This document shows, piece by piece, positions 54,660 through 62,837 of a stretch of 64,000 nucleotides of DNA. The stretch lies in the NCBI RefSeq assembly GCF_000378965.1, contig NZ_KB900536.1:817583-881582 (forward strand). The letters are read 5' to 3'. The DNA is from Thioalkalivibrio thiocyanodenitrificans ARhD 1. GTDB lineage: Bacteria; Pseudomonadota; Gammaproteobacteria; Ectothiorhodospirales; Ectothiorhodospiraceae. Position 1 is the stretch's first letter, and every line of letters begins with the position of its first letter. The notes under the pieces were generated by a model. That model did not search any database and was not told where the DNA came from. It was given only the letters and a program-made list of their open reading frames with translations. Made by a program: the position numbers and the translations under genes.

Positions 54660-54717
54660 CCTCCGGGTGAATGATCCAACGATGCCGGGACGATCGCCCA
54701 GGGGACTGGGCTCCTAC
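54660..54717 (+). repeat. REP-like element, copy A
   Basis: The 58-bp unit runs from CCCTCCGGGTGAAT to GGGCTCCTAC. Its core is GATCGCCCAGGGGACTGGGC, which can fold (GCCCAGG...CTGGGC). The 3' GGGCTCCTAC end resembles the GTAGGAGC end of Pseudomonas REP elements on the other strand. Confidence 0.75.
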
Positions 54718-54743
54718 GCTGCGGCGGTGTTCTCCTGGCCCGA

Positions 54744-54802
54744 CCCTCCGGGTGAACGGTCCAACGGTCCCGGGACGATCGCCCAGGGGACTGGGCTCCT
54801 AC
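54744..54802 (+). repeat. REP-like element, copy B
   Basis: The 59-bp copy is very similar to copy A over its whole length and lies in the same orientation 26 bp downstream. The two form a tandem pair upstream of the minE end, in convergent orientation to minE. Confidence 0.75.
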
Positions 54803-54819
54803 GGGGGATCAGAGCACGC

Positions 54820-54900
54820 GTAGGAGCCCGGTCCTCCGGGCGAACGGGGTTTGGTTTGGGCGGGGTCGCGCCCAGGGGGCCGGACTCCTGCGAGCGGCGC
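54820..54900. repeat. REP-like element, decayed inverted/partial copy
   Basis: Starts GTAGGAGCCCGGTCCTCCGG, the reverse of the A/B end, and continues into GGTCGCGCCCAGGGGG and GGACTCCTGC, a degenerate forward core. The arrangement suggests an inverted REP pair. Confidence 0.5.
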
Positions 54901-54939
54901 GTACACCTTGCCCGTGAACAACCTGGTGGGTGTACACGG

Positions 54940-55197
54940 CTACGCCCGGTGTTCCGGGAGCGTCACGTTCAGTTCCAGCACCTCGCAGTCTCCGTCGCGC
55001 TCGATCTGGATGCTCACCGCCTCCTCGTCCACCTGCACGTACTTGCGGATCACGTTGAGGATCTCCTCCTGGAGCCGCGGCAGATAGTCGGGGCCGTCCC
55101 GGTGCACCCGTTCCCGGGCGACGATGACCTGCAGGCGTTCCTTGGCCACCTGGGCCGATCTCCCCTTCCGGGAGCGGAAGTAGTTGAAGAAATTCAT
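54940..55197 (-). CDS. minE: Cell division topological specificity factor MinE
   Basis: MinE drives oscillation of MinD and so places the division site at mid-cell. The 85-residue protein starts MNFFNYFRSRKGRSAQVAKE, with the membrane/MinD-binding helix, and continues RLQVIVARERVHRDGPDYLP and EILNVIRKYVQV. Two consecutive ATGs occur; the second is used here. It begins 5 bases after the minD stop. Confidence 0.95.
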   Translation of the reverse strand: MNFFNYFRSRKGRSAQVAKERLQVIVARERVHRDGPDYLPRLQEEILNVIRKYVQVDEEAVSIQIERDGDCEVLELNVTLPEHRA

Positions 55198-55201
55198 CAT
55201 G

Positions 55202-56011
55202 TCAGCTCCCGAAAAGGCGTCCGAACAGCCCCTTCCTGCGCACATCCAGGAACCGGTGCACACGCTCCTCGCCCAGAAAACGCGCCACCGCGTCCTGGTA
55301 AGCCTGGCCGGCGTCGGATGCCTCGTCGGCGATCACCGGCGTACCGGCATTGGAGGCGTTGAGGACCGCCTGGGATTCCGGGATCACGCCCAGCAGATCC
55401 ACCGCAAGGATCTCCTGCACGTCCTCGACACTGAGCATCTCGCCCTTTTCCACCCGCTCCGGGGAGTAACGGGTGAGCAGCAGACGTCCCGGGATGGGGC
55501 CGTTGCCCTGTTCCGCATGGAGCGTCTTGCTGGAGAGGATACCCAGGATGCGGTCGGAATCGCGCACGCTCGAGACCTCCGGATTGGTCACCACGATGGC
55601 CTCGTCGGCGAAGTAGGCGGCCATGAGGGCACCGCGTTCGATGCCCGCGGGGCTGTCGCAGATCACGTAGTCGAAGTCCTCCGAGAGTTCCTGGAGCACC
55701 CTTTCCACCCCCTCGGTGGTGAGCGCGTCCTTGTCCCGGGTCTGGGAGGCCGGGAGGATGTAGAGCCCGTCCACCCGCTTGTCCCTGATCAAAGTCTGCT
55801 TGAGGTTGGCATCGCCGTTGATCACATTGACGAAGTCATAGACCACCCGGCGCTCCACCCCCATGATCAGGTCCAGGTTGCGCAGGCCCACGTCGAAATC
55901 CACCACGGCGGTGCGATGTCCCGCCATGGCCAGGCCCGTGGAAATGGCGGCGCTGGTGGTGGTCTTGCCCACCCCGCCCTTGCCCGAGGTTACAACGACA
56001 ATCTTCGCCAC
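55202..56011 (-). CDS. minD: Septum site-determining ATPase MinD
   Basis: The membrane-associated ATPase recruits MinC to the poles. The 269-residue protein has the deviant Walker A SGKGGVGKTT at residues 9-18, DFDVGLRNLDLIMG, and the C-terminal amphipathic helix GLFGRLFGS for membrane binding. The start is a GTG at 56011 (VAKIVVVTSGKGG), within the minC-minD spacing of 134 bases. It is followed closely by minE. Confidence 0.96.
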   Translation of the reverse strand: MAKIVVVTSGKGGVGKTTTSAAISTGLAMAGHRTAVVDFDVGLRNLDLIMGVERRVVYDFVNVINGDANLKQTLIRDKRVDGLYILPASQTRDKDALTTEGVERVLQELSEDFDYVICDSPAGIERGALMAAYFADEAIVVTNPEVSSVRDSDRILGILSSKTLHAEQGNGPIPGRLLLTRYSPERVEKGEMLSVEDVQEILAVDLLGVIPESQAVLNASNAGTPVIADEASDAGQAYQDAVARFLGEERVHRFLDVRRKGLFGRLFGS

Positions 56012-56145
56012 TGGCGTTTCTCCATGAATTGGGTGTGATTCATAACGGCAAACCTTCAACCATGAAGCGCACGGGAATACGAAGGAATTCGGGCTCGAAT
56101 CGCCGTCCCTTCGCACGCCTCGTGCGCTTCGCGGCACACATGCTT

Positions 56146-56856
56146 CTACATCCGTTCGATCAGCAGGCTTTCACCCTCCAGGCGGACCTGCACGGGATGT
56201 GCCCGTTCCGCGTCACCGATCTGCTCACTGAGCCGGTAGTGGCCCGCCACGGCCACCAGTTCGCAGTCCAGCTTCCGGCAGAAGATGCGCGCCTGCGTAT
56301 CGCCGAGCACGCCGGCCATGACGCGCCCCCTGACGGGGGCATAGGCGTGGATATGGCCGTCGGCCATCACCTCGGCCCCGGCGCTCACGGCGGCGGTGAG
56401 CACGAGATCCCCGCCCCGGGCGTAGACCTGCTGACCGGAGCGCACCGGCTGGGTCACCATCAGGGTGGGTGACGCCCCGGACACCGACGCCGGCGCGGGT
56501 TCCGGCTCCGTCTTGCGACGCGGCGCCTCCCGGGCACCGTCCACGTTGAGTACCGGCAGGCCGGCGCTCTCCGCGATTCTCCGCACGGTCCCGCCGGAGT
56601 CCCGCAGCCCGACCAGGGTCACCTCCCGCGCCCGGAGCAAGCCGCTCAGGGCCTCCAGATCCAAGGCGTCGGAACTGTCTCCCAGCGCCTCCAGATCCAG
56701 CACGGTGGGCAGCCCCGAGAGCAGGCCCGGGGCGTCCCGGAGATGTTCATCCAGGCTGGCGGCAATCGCGTCCAGGGAGGGAACGAGCAGGCGCAGCACG
56801 GTCACCGTGATCATGCGCCCCTTGAACTGCAGCGCCGTGGCCGTGTGCACATTCAT
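56146..56856 (-). CDS. minC: Septum site-determining protein MinC
   Basis: MinC inhibits FtsZ ring formation away from mid-cell. The 236-residue protein has an N-terminal FtsZ-binding domain, a Pro/Glu linker (EPEPAPASVSGAS) and the C-terminal beta-helix domain with VRSGQQVYARGGDLVLTAAV, EVMADGHIHAYAPVRGRVMA and ARIFCRKLDCELVAVAG. Met at 56856 (MNVHTATALQFKG) is the natural start; open frame upstream is not conserved. Confidence 0.94.
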   Translation of the reverse strand: MNVHTATALQFKGRMITVTVLRLLVPSLDAIAASLDEHLRDAPGLLSGLPTVLDLEALGDSSDALDLEALSGLLRAREVTLVGLRDSGGTVRRIAESAGLPVLNVDGAREAPRRKTEPEPAPASVSGASPTLMVTQPVRSGQQVYARGGDLVLTAAVSAGAEVMADGHIHAYAPVRGRVMAGVLGDTQARIFCRKLDCELVAVAGHYRLSEQIGDAERAHPVQVRLEGESLLIERM

Positions 56857-57282
56857 CGGGGCACCCCCCGGAACCGGGAAAATCCGTGGCATGGCCGGGG
56901 GGTCTGAACGGGAATCGGGGGGTGCATCGGGGTCCACTGGCGTCATTTCGGGCGCCAATGGTATCAGCCATGTCCCGAATGCACAGGATTGACACCACAA
57001 AAATCATCTTTCAACCGCGGCCGGCCCCAACCGCATTGGTTCTTCGACGTCTCGAACGGAAGGCCTTCGTCAGCAACGGCCGGTTCGCCCTGGGCAGGAT
57101 CGCCCAGGGGACTGGGCTCCTACACGGGTGGGGTTACCGCGCGGGGGTTTATGCCTCTGATCGCGGATGTCCATGGATCCTCTGTGTGGATCGAATCCAC
57201 CGGGACCGTCGAGGAGCCCCGGCGTTTCCATGCCGGGGGCCGGCGCGTACCATGGGGCGGTCCATCATCCACGGCCATCTCC
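56857..57282. other. Divergent region minC / nodI with REP-like copy
   Basis: The 426-bp region contains the promoters of minC (minus) and the ABC pair (plus), and one core copy of the REP-like element at 57098-57123. No gene is seen; the frame upstream of nodI is open but is of poor quality. Confidence 0.6.
57098..57123 (+). repeat. REP-like element core, copy D
   Basis: The 26-bp core from GATCGCCC to CTCCTAC is identical to copies A and B, 2.3 kb away. The 5' arm of the full unit is replaced by a related GTTCGCCCTGGGCAG stretch. Confidence 0.7.
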
Positions 57283-58221
57283 ATGCTTGCACGGCAGTCA
57301 ACCGCGATACCGCCCCTGGTGTCCGCCCGGGGCCTCACCAAGCGCTATGACGGGCGCACGGTGGTGGACCACGTCGACCTGAGCGTGGCGCCGGGTGAAT
57401 GCTTCGGCCTGCTGGGCCCCAACGGCGCCGGCAAGACCACCACGCTGCGCATGATGCTGGGCCTCACCCCGCCGGACGAGGGTGAACTCACGGTGCTCGG
57501 CGAGCCCATCCCGGCCCGTGCCCGGGAGGCCCGGTGCCGCATCGGCGTGGTGCCCCAGTTCGACAACCTGGATCCGGACTTCACGGTGCGTGAGAACCTC
57601 TCCACCTATGCCAGCTACTTCGGTCTGCGCGGCGAGGCGCTGGCCAAGCGCGTGGAGGAACTGCTGGATTTCGCCAACCTGCGGGGCCGGGAGTCCGTGC
57701 CCATCCAGTCGCTCTCCGGCGGCATGAAGCGACGCCTGACGCTGGCCCGGGCGCTGATCAACGCGCCGGAACTGGTGGTCCTGGACGAACCCACCACCGG
57801 TCTCGATCCCCAGGCCCGGCATCACATCTGGCACCGCCTGCGCGACCTGCTGGCACGCAACACCACCCTGATCATCACCACCCATTACATGGAGGAGGCC
57901 GAGCGCCTGTGCGACCGACTCGCCATCATCGACCGGGGCCGCGTGGTCGCCTGCGACAGCCCGCGCGCGCTGATCCAGGCCCATATCGAACCCCACGTGG
58001 TGGAACTCTCCGGCCATGCCGCCACCGTGTGGCTGGACCGCCAGGGCCATGCCCCCGACGCCGCCCGCCTCTATCGGGTGGGCGACGTGGCCCTGATCTA
58101 TGCCCAGGACCCACGCCCCCTGCTCGACCGCCTGGACGCCGACGGCGAACGCTACCTGCACCGCCCGGCGAACCTGGAAGACGTGTTCCTCAAGCTCACC
58201 GGGCATGAACTGAGGGACTGA
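57283..58221 (+). CDS. ABC transporter ATP-binding protein (NodI-like)
   Basis: The 312-residue ATPase has Walker A GPNGAGKTT, signature LSGGMKRR, Walker B LVVLDEPTTGLD and switch TTHYMEEAE. The order and lengths fit the NodI/DrrA family of ABC-2 exporters. Met at 57283 (MLARQSTAIPPLV) is chosen as the first that gives a normal N-terminus. The permease gene follows after 199 bases rather than overlapping, the gap being filled by a heptad-built inverted repeat. Substrate unknown. Confidence 0.9.
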   Translation: MLARQSTAIPPLVSARGLTKRYDGRTVVDHVDLSVAPGECFGLLGPNGAGKTTTLRMMLGLTPPDEGELTVLGEPIPARAREARCRIGVVPQFDNLDPDFTVRENLSTYASYFGLRGEALAKRVEELLDFANLRGRESVPIQSLSGGMKRRLTLARALINAPELVVLDEPTTGLDPQARHHIWHRLRDLLARNTTLIITTHYMEEAERLCDRLAIIDRGRVVACDSPRALIQAHIEPHVVELSGHAATVWLDRQGHAPDAARLYRVGDVALIYAQDPRPLLDRLDADGERYLHRPANLEDVFLKLTGHELRD

Positions 58222-58420
58222 TTGAATTGCGAAGTGTGGATTGGAAAGTGGGAAATGAAGTACGAAGTTTGAATTTGGAAGTGGGAAGTAAGGTCCATGG
58301 ACCCAGCATCGCCAAAGCTGACCGAGGCGGTTTTTTTCGCACTTCCCAATTCACACTTCGTACTTTTTCCAGGCACTAAGCCGAAGCCACCGGCATCACG
58401 TTAAAAGAACAAACTCGACC
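58222..58420. repeat. Heptad-based imperfect inverted repeat between nodI and nodJ
   Basis: Nine consecutive near-heptads of GAAGTGT/AAGTGGG type run from about 58231 to 58293. A 28-bp arm (58258-58285, AAGTACGAAGTTTGAATT and on) is complementary at 25 of 28 positions to 58338-58365, with about 52 bases between. A T7 run (58331-58337) lies just before the right arm. It could form a large hairpin in the transcript. Confidence 0.85.
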
Positions 58421-59182
58421 ATGTCCCTCAGTCTCCGCTTCCTTCATATCTGGCGCCGTAATCTCAAGGTGTGGCGCAAGATCCTGATTCCTTCGATCCT
58501 GGGCAATTTCGGCGAGCCGGTGCTGTACCTGCTGGCGTTCGGCTACGGGTTCGGGCGGCTGGTGGGGGATCTGGGCGACATGCCCTACATGGTGTTCCTG
58601 GCATCCGGAATCATCTGCTCCAGCGCCATGTTCACGGCCAGCTTCGAGGGCATGTATTCCGCGTATACGCGCATGGAGGTGCAGCAGACCTGGAGCGCCA
58701 TGCTGGGGGCGCCGCTCACCGTAAACGATATCGTGCTGGGCGAGGTGGCCTGGGCGGCCACCAAGGGGCTGATGAGCGCGGCGGCGATCCTGATCGTGGC
58801 CGCGGTGCTCGGGCTGGTGGCGGACGCGCGCGCCCTGCTCTCCCTGCCGGTGCTGCTGCTCACGGGCTTCACCTTCGGCGCCTGCGCCATGGTGGTGACG
58901 GCATTCTCGAAGAGCTACGACTTCTTTCTCTACTACTTCACCCTGGCGATCACGCCCATGCTGCTGCTCTCCGGCGTGTTCTTTCCCCTGGAGCAGTTCC
59001 CGGCACCGGTGCAGGTGGTGGCCTACCTGCTGCCGCTGGCGCACGCCGTGGAGCTGGTGCGCCCGCTGCTGACCGGCGAGACGCCGCAGCAAGTCCTGCT
59101 GCATCTGGCGGTGATCACGGCCTATGGGGTGACTGCGTTGACGATCGCCACCCGGTTCATCCGGCGGCGGCTGATTCGGTAG
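58421..59182 (+). CDS. ABC-2 type permease (NodJ-like)
   Basis: The 253-residue permease has six hydrophobic segments and the NodJ pattern: FLHIWRRNLKVWRKILIPS at the start, GFGRLVGDLGDMPYMVFLASG, LTGFTFGACAMVVTAFSK and ITPMLLLSGVFFPLEQFPA followed by LPLAHAVELVRPLL. It partners with the preceding ATPase. The substrate is unknown; NodIJ itself exports lipooligosaccharides in rhizobia. Confidence 0.9.
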   Translation: MSLSLRFLHIWRRNLKVWRKILIPSILGNFGEPVLYLLAFGYGFGRLVGDLGDMPYMVFLASGIICSSAMFTASFEGMYSAYTRMEVQQTWSAMLGAPLTVNDIVLGEVAWAATKGLMSAAAILIVAAVLGLVADARALLSLPVLLLTGFTFGACAMVVTAFSKSYDFFLYYFTLAITPMLLLSGVFFPLEQFPAPVQVVAYLLPLAHAVELVRPLLTGETPQQVLLHLAVITAYGVTALTIATRFIRRRLIR

Positions 59183-59268
59183 GCGGAAGGGATGTGAGCG
59201 TGAATCCCGGGGTCACGGGACACCGCCGCCCCGCCTCCGATCGGTACGATGGCCAGCGGCCCGGGAGA

Positions 59269-59910
59269 TCAGGGTTTACCCGCCGGATTCGGATCCTGTG
59301 ATGCCGATGCGGCCTCCAGTGAATCTTGCGCATCGCGCTCCAGGGATCGCACGAGATGCAGAAAAGTAGCCAGGTGGCACAGCGCCAACAGCACGGCAAG
59401 CCCCGCATAGAATATGGCCCAGAGCCCGAACCCCTGAAGCACCATCAGCGTCGCCGGGAACGCGATCAGGATGAGATAAAAGATCGCAAAGGCCGGCAAC
59501 GCCACACGATCATGCACCCGCCGCTGCCAGTCGGGCCACGCCAGCGCCACGGCGAACACCGGCTCGGATCCCGGATAGAGCACATTGAGCCGCTGCTCGA
59601 AGCGGCGCATGCGCGCCTGATGGTAGAAGAAGATCGACTGCTTCATCAGGTTGTAGAACAAAACGAACATGACAACCAGAAGCAGCGTCGTGAATCCCAC
59701 CGGCGTCACCGGCTGATCCAGGCGCGCGTTGAGCTCCAGCATCCGCGCAATCGGATCCCAGGCCAGCACGGCACCGATCCCGCCCAGCAGCTTGATGTCA
59801 GACAGGGCATCCTTGACGTAGCCGTTGCAGCACTCGGCCAGGCGAACGTACTCCGTGTATAGCAAGTCCCGCGCCTCGCCGTCCGGCACCTGCCCGGACT
59901 TTTCCTCCAT
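59269..59910 (-). CDS. Membrane protein of unknown function, 213 residues
   Basis: The protein has an acidic N-terminus and three to four transmembrane segments: VGFTTLLLVVMFVLFYNLMK, then FAIFYLILIAFPATLMVLQG and AIFYAGLAVLLALCHLATFL. A charged cytosolic loop (YHQARMRRFEQRLNVLYPG) sits between them. I do not recognise the family. The end is Ala/Ser/Pro-rich. It is convergent with nodJ. Confidence 0.65.
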   Translation of the reverse strand: MEEKSGQVPDGEARDLLYTEYVRLAECCNGYVKDALSDIKLLGGIGAVLAWDPIARMLELNARLDQPVTPVGFTTLLLVVMFVLFYNLMKQSIFFYHQARMRRFEQRLNVLYPGSEPVFAVALAWPDWQRRVHDRVALPAFAIFYLILIAFPATLMVLQGFGLWAIFYAGLAVLLALCHLATFLHLVRSLERDAQDSLEAASASQDPNPAGKP

Positions 59911-59913
59911 CAC

Positions 59914-60425
59914 TCAACCCTTCGCCAAAACCTGTGTGCGTCGTTCCCGCGGCCGCGGTTGCATCGAAAAACCCTGCTGCCCACCGCCTAATCCCGGGCG
60001 TGCGCCCTCCGGGTTCTTATAGCAGCGATTTCCGCCGGCGACACCGGGACGGATCGGTTTCCGTACCAAAAGAATAACGTCGTCATGTTTTCCGGGTGTC
60101 GACGATTTCAGTTTCTGCGGCATGCGGCGACAAGGACGAGGACGTGGTGGAACGCAACCTGGAGCTGGTGCGCCGCGCCGCGGGCGACCGAACAGCGGGC
60201 ACCCCCGGGCAAGCGCGGCCCGGACATGGAGGTGGACGGTGGCTACAGGCCGGAGGACGTTCATGGCGAGGCGCGCCGATGGAGGAGTCAGACTCTACGC
60301 TGCCCCGGCGTCAATCCCTCCGTATCGTTGTTGCTCTGCACCAGATGTAATTGCAGTCATGACACACCTCCTGTGGGTACCTGAAAGACTAGTACGCTTT
60401 TTGGTACGTACGCCAAGAGGTACGC
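59914..60425. other. Non-coding region, possible decayed sequence
   Basis: No convincing gene is present over about 510 bp; frames are arginine/glycine-rich shadows. Near 60395-60427 GTACGC-type hexamers recur (GTACGC, GGTACGTACGCC, GGTACGCC). The region sits downstream of a truncated DUF2726 gene and probably contains its lost 3' part. Confidence 0.4.
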
Positions 60426-60671
60426 CTAGCTCCTTAACATTGCAGCCAGGCTGCGGCGCTTTGCGGCGTCGGCAACACGCACCTTGCCGAAAACCCGGTA
60501 TTCGTCACCGACTGCCTGGTCGAGAACCCCAAGAAAGGATCGCTCGGCGGGCGAAAACAACCCCTCGATCTTCACGTACGGATAACGAGTCGCCTTGCCC
60601 CCGCCCGCGCGTAGCTTCCAGGCCACTACCGCAACCAGTATCACGACCGCCAGTAGAAGGACCCATTCCAC
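60426..60671 (-). pseudogene. Truncated DUF2726 protein
   Basis: The 81-residue product has an N-terminal membrane anchor (VLLLAVVILVAVVAWKL) and the first half of a DUF2726 domain: YPYVKIEGLFSPAERSFLGVLDQAVGDEY, then RVFGKVRVADAA. The typical second half, with the nuclease-like (E/D)LDDxSH region, is absent because the frame ends shortly after. It is therefore a remnant or a shortened form. It lies next to the toxin-antitoxin pair. Confidence 0.65.
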
Positions 60672-60698
60672 CAGTTTCTCCTTTTGTGAGCTCTGACG

Positions 60699-60980
60699 TT
60701 AACGGTCAGGCGCACGCTTTTTGTGTCGGCTGGAACGTTCTGGTAGTGGTTGCTTATGGGCTTGCGTATAGGCATCCAGTAACCGGCGGATCATCTTTTG
60801 GTACTGGGTATTATGCTTTTCCGCCTCTTGCTTGAAAAACTCAACGCTTTCTTTACTCAACGCGATCGTGACCTTTACCGTCTCCTCCTTGAAAACAAGG
60901 TCTTCAGGTGCCGGCAGGAAATCCGGCACGACCTTTAATGGTCCGAGCGGTTCGTCAGTGTATTTGATTTTCGCGCTCAT
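60699..60980 (-). CDS. brnA: BrnA-like antitoxin
   Basis: The 93-residue protein starts MSAKIKYTDEPLG and has a C-terminal ribbon-helix-helix type DNA-binding region (ETVKVTIALSKESVEFFKQ, then KMIRRLLDAYTQAH), the BrnA arrangement. It overlaps the toxin gene end by 26 bases. It should neutralise BrnT and repress the operon. Confidence 0.82.
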   Translation of the reverse strand: MSAKIKYTDEPLGPLKVVPDFLPAPEDLVFKEETVKVTIALSKESVEFFKQEAEKHNTQYQKMIRRLLDAYTQAHKQPLPERSSRHKKRAPDR

Positions 60981-61242
60981 AAATCTGTTTACCTTTGCGC
61001 CAATAGCCGGCCCCGAATATCCGGATACGACCATGGCGGTATGTGAATCTGACAGTCAAAATGCCGCCCCCGACTTTCCCAAAGCAGTAATAAGGTTTTT
61101 CACCATGGCTATGGGACAGATCCTCCGCAATGACGCGATTCGGATCTACGAAAGCACTCTGCGCCTCAGAGAAGGCGACGCCATGCTTTGCTTGATTGAC
61201 AAGATCCTTCTCCGGATCCCATTCAAAGCTCTCCGTGCTCAT
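60955..61242 (-). CDS. brnT: BrnT-like ribonuclease toxin
   Basis: The 95-residue toxin has the BrnT signature: FEWDPEKDLVNQAKHGVAFSEA at the N-terminus, FVDPNRVIAED, and LTVRFTYRHGRIRIFGAGYW at the C-terminus with the Arg-Ile-Ile/Phe-Gly/Ser-Ala region. BrnT is an RNase toxin of type II systems. The order toxin then antitoxin and the overlap are typical. Confidence 0.88.
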   Translation of the reverse strand: MSTESFEWDPEKDLVNQAKHGVAFSEAQSAFVDPNRVIAEDLSHSHGEKPYYCFGKVGGGILTVRFTYRHGRIRIFGAGYWRKGKQIYERENQIH

Positions 61243-61409
61243 GACTGAATTCTAGCAGATGCCTGGCGTGATAGCCATATTTTTCTATGGCGATTTTTCT
61301 GGGCACCTGTTAGCTTGCCTGGCAACCTCTAACGACAGCCATCTCCGGTGACAACATCGCAGCGAAGCGGAGATTCTGGCATTGCGTTAGCTGTGGTAGC
61401 CTTACACGC

Positions 61410-62789
61410 ATGCCGCCCTTATCCCTGATTCGCGGCTCTGAGCCGATCGCACCACCCGACTACCCGGTCCTCGCCGACGAGCCGGTACTGCGGCCACTCG
61501 ACCCGACGGAATGGAACATGGAACGGCTCAACCGCGTGTCCAACGGGGCCGGCTGCGTCTACCAGATCGTCCGCGGTCGTGGCCCCTTGACCGAAACCCG
61601 CCTGCGCACGGCGGTCGAGGCTGTGACCCGGCGGCACCCTATGCTCAGCGCCCGCATCGTGCGTGAGCGCGACGATGACGACGCCCCGCTCCTCTACGTT
61701 CGCGGCGGCACACCGCAGGTGGCCTTCGCCGAAGTTACCGGCCTCGACGATCGCTACCTCGACATCGTCGAGGCCGACATGAACGCCGGCCCTTCACCGT
61801 GCTGGCGTACCTCTCCCTTCCGCTTTGCCTGCCTGGCAGACGCGGCGCACCCGGAGCGGTGGGTGCTGGTGCTGGCGGGCCCCCACGCACACTGCGACGG
61901 GATCAGCCTCGCTTGGCTGGCCCACGAGTTACTGGAGGCCATCGCCACGGATGAGGTCGGCGACCCCTTGCCGTTGCGATCGATCCGGATCAATCCGCTT
62001 CCCGAGCGCGAGGTCGAAACGTCTGAAGCAGCGAGCCCGCGGTTCGTTGCCCCCGAGGCCGACGTGCCCGCCGAACCGGGCCGAAGGGACCTCGTGCAGA
62101 CGGGGCTCATGCAGGACCGCCTCTCGCCCGAGGCCACCCGAACCCTCGTGCGCGCGGTCAAACGCAACGGGTTGACGGTCCACGGGGCGATCGGCGCGGC
62201 TGTGCACATCGCACTCGCGGCCCGGCACGCCTCGGTCTCCGGTGAATCACCGTACGGCGTCTACCGGGCAGGCTCGCCGGTGAGCATCCGACCGCACGTC
62301 GATCCCCCTCTCGCCGACGCCGATATTCGCATGGCAGTCGACGTCGCGTTTACCGACATGGTCGTCGGCGCCGATGAGGGGTTCTGGTCGCTGGCCCGCC
62401 GCTTCGGAATGGCCGTGCGAGAGCAGATCGACAACCGGGACATTCTGCGATCGTGGAACCGTACAACGAAGAACGCCCGCGAGTTTGGCTCGACCGGCGT
62501 TCCCATCCCGCTCATCTCGAATGTGGGGCGCTCGGTTCTGCAGCCGGCCTATGGCCCTTTGGCAGTCGAAGACGTCGCGGGTGCGATGGCGACGCACGGC
62601 ATGTTTCAGATCGACATGCTTTTCACGACCTTCGATGGCCAGCTCGGCGGGTGCTTCTACTTCGAAACGCCCACGGTGAGCCGAACGTCGATGACGCGAT
62701 TTATGCGCCACACCATGGGCATCCTGGCCAGCCCCGAGGTGCACGAGGGCGAGCCGTCCATCGCGGCGCTTCTGGATGTAACCCAATAA
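61410..62789 (+). CDS. Stand-alone condensation-domain acyltransferase (PapA-like)
   Basis: The 459-residue protein is one condensation domain of the chloramphenicol-acetyltransferase-like superfamily. The catalytic HxxxDG motif is HAHCDG at residues 159-164, and the late SNVGRS corresponds to the DFGWG-like position. Start RLNRVSNGAGCVYQIV is typical of PapA5/WSD-like acyltransferases that make esters or amides. No NRPS, PKS or carrier-protein gene is near. The substrate cannot be told. Confidence 0.75.
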   Translation: MPPLSLIRGSEPIAPPDYPVLADEPVLRPLDPTEWNMERLNRVSNGAGCVYQIVRGRGPLTETRLRTAVEAVTRRHPMLSARIVRERDDDDAPLLYVRGGTPQVAFAEVTGLDDRYLDIVEADMNAGPSPCWRTSPFRFACLADAAHPERWVLVLAGPHAHCDGISLAWLAHELLEAIATDEVGDPLPLRSIRINPLPEREVETSEAASPRFVAPEADVPAEPGRRDLVQTGLMQDRLSPEATRTLVRAVKRNGLTVHGAIGAAVHIALAARHASVSGESPYGVYRAGSPVSIRPHVDPPLADADIRMAVDVAFTDMVVGADEGFWSLARRFGMAVREQIDNRDILRSWNRTTKNAREFGSTGVPIPLISNVGRSVLQPAYGPLAVEDVAGAMATHGMFQIDMLFTTFDGQLGGCFYFETPTVSRTSMTRFMRHTMGILASPEVHEGEPSIAALLDVTQ

Positions 62790-62837
62790 CCGTCCAAACA
62801 GAGGCGCCACCTGACCCTTGAACCAGATCAGGAACCC

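Larger units (their letters stand above)
54341..54939. other. Intergenic region with AT hairpin and REP-like repeats
   Basis: The first part is AT-rich and includes ATTATCAAT/ATTGATAAT arms (54408-54433) in the promoter of the exonuclease gene. The second part is GC-rich and holds two good copies and one decayed copy of a REP-like element, described separately. No gene is seen. Confidence 0.75.

Noticed and set aside
60122-60835. A 237-codon plus-strand frame
   Set aside because: Arg/Pro/Ser-rich composition, antisense to the DUF2726 remnant and brnA, no ribosome site.
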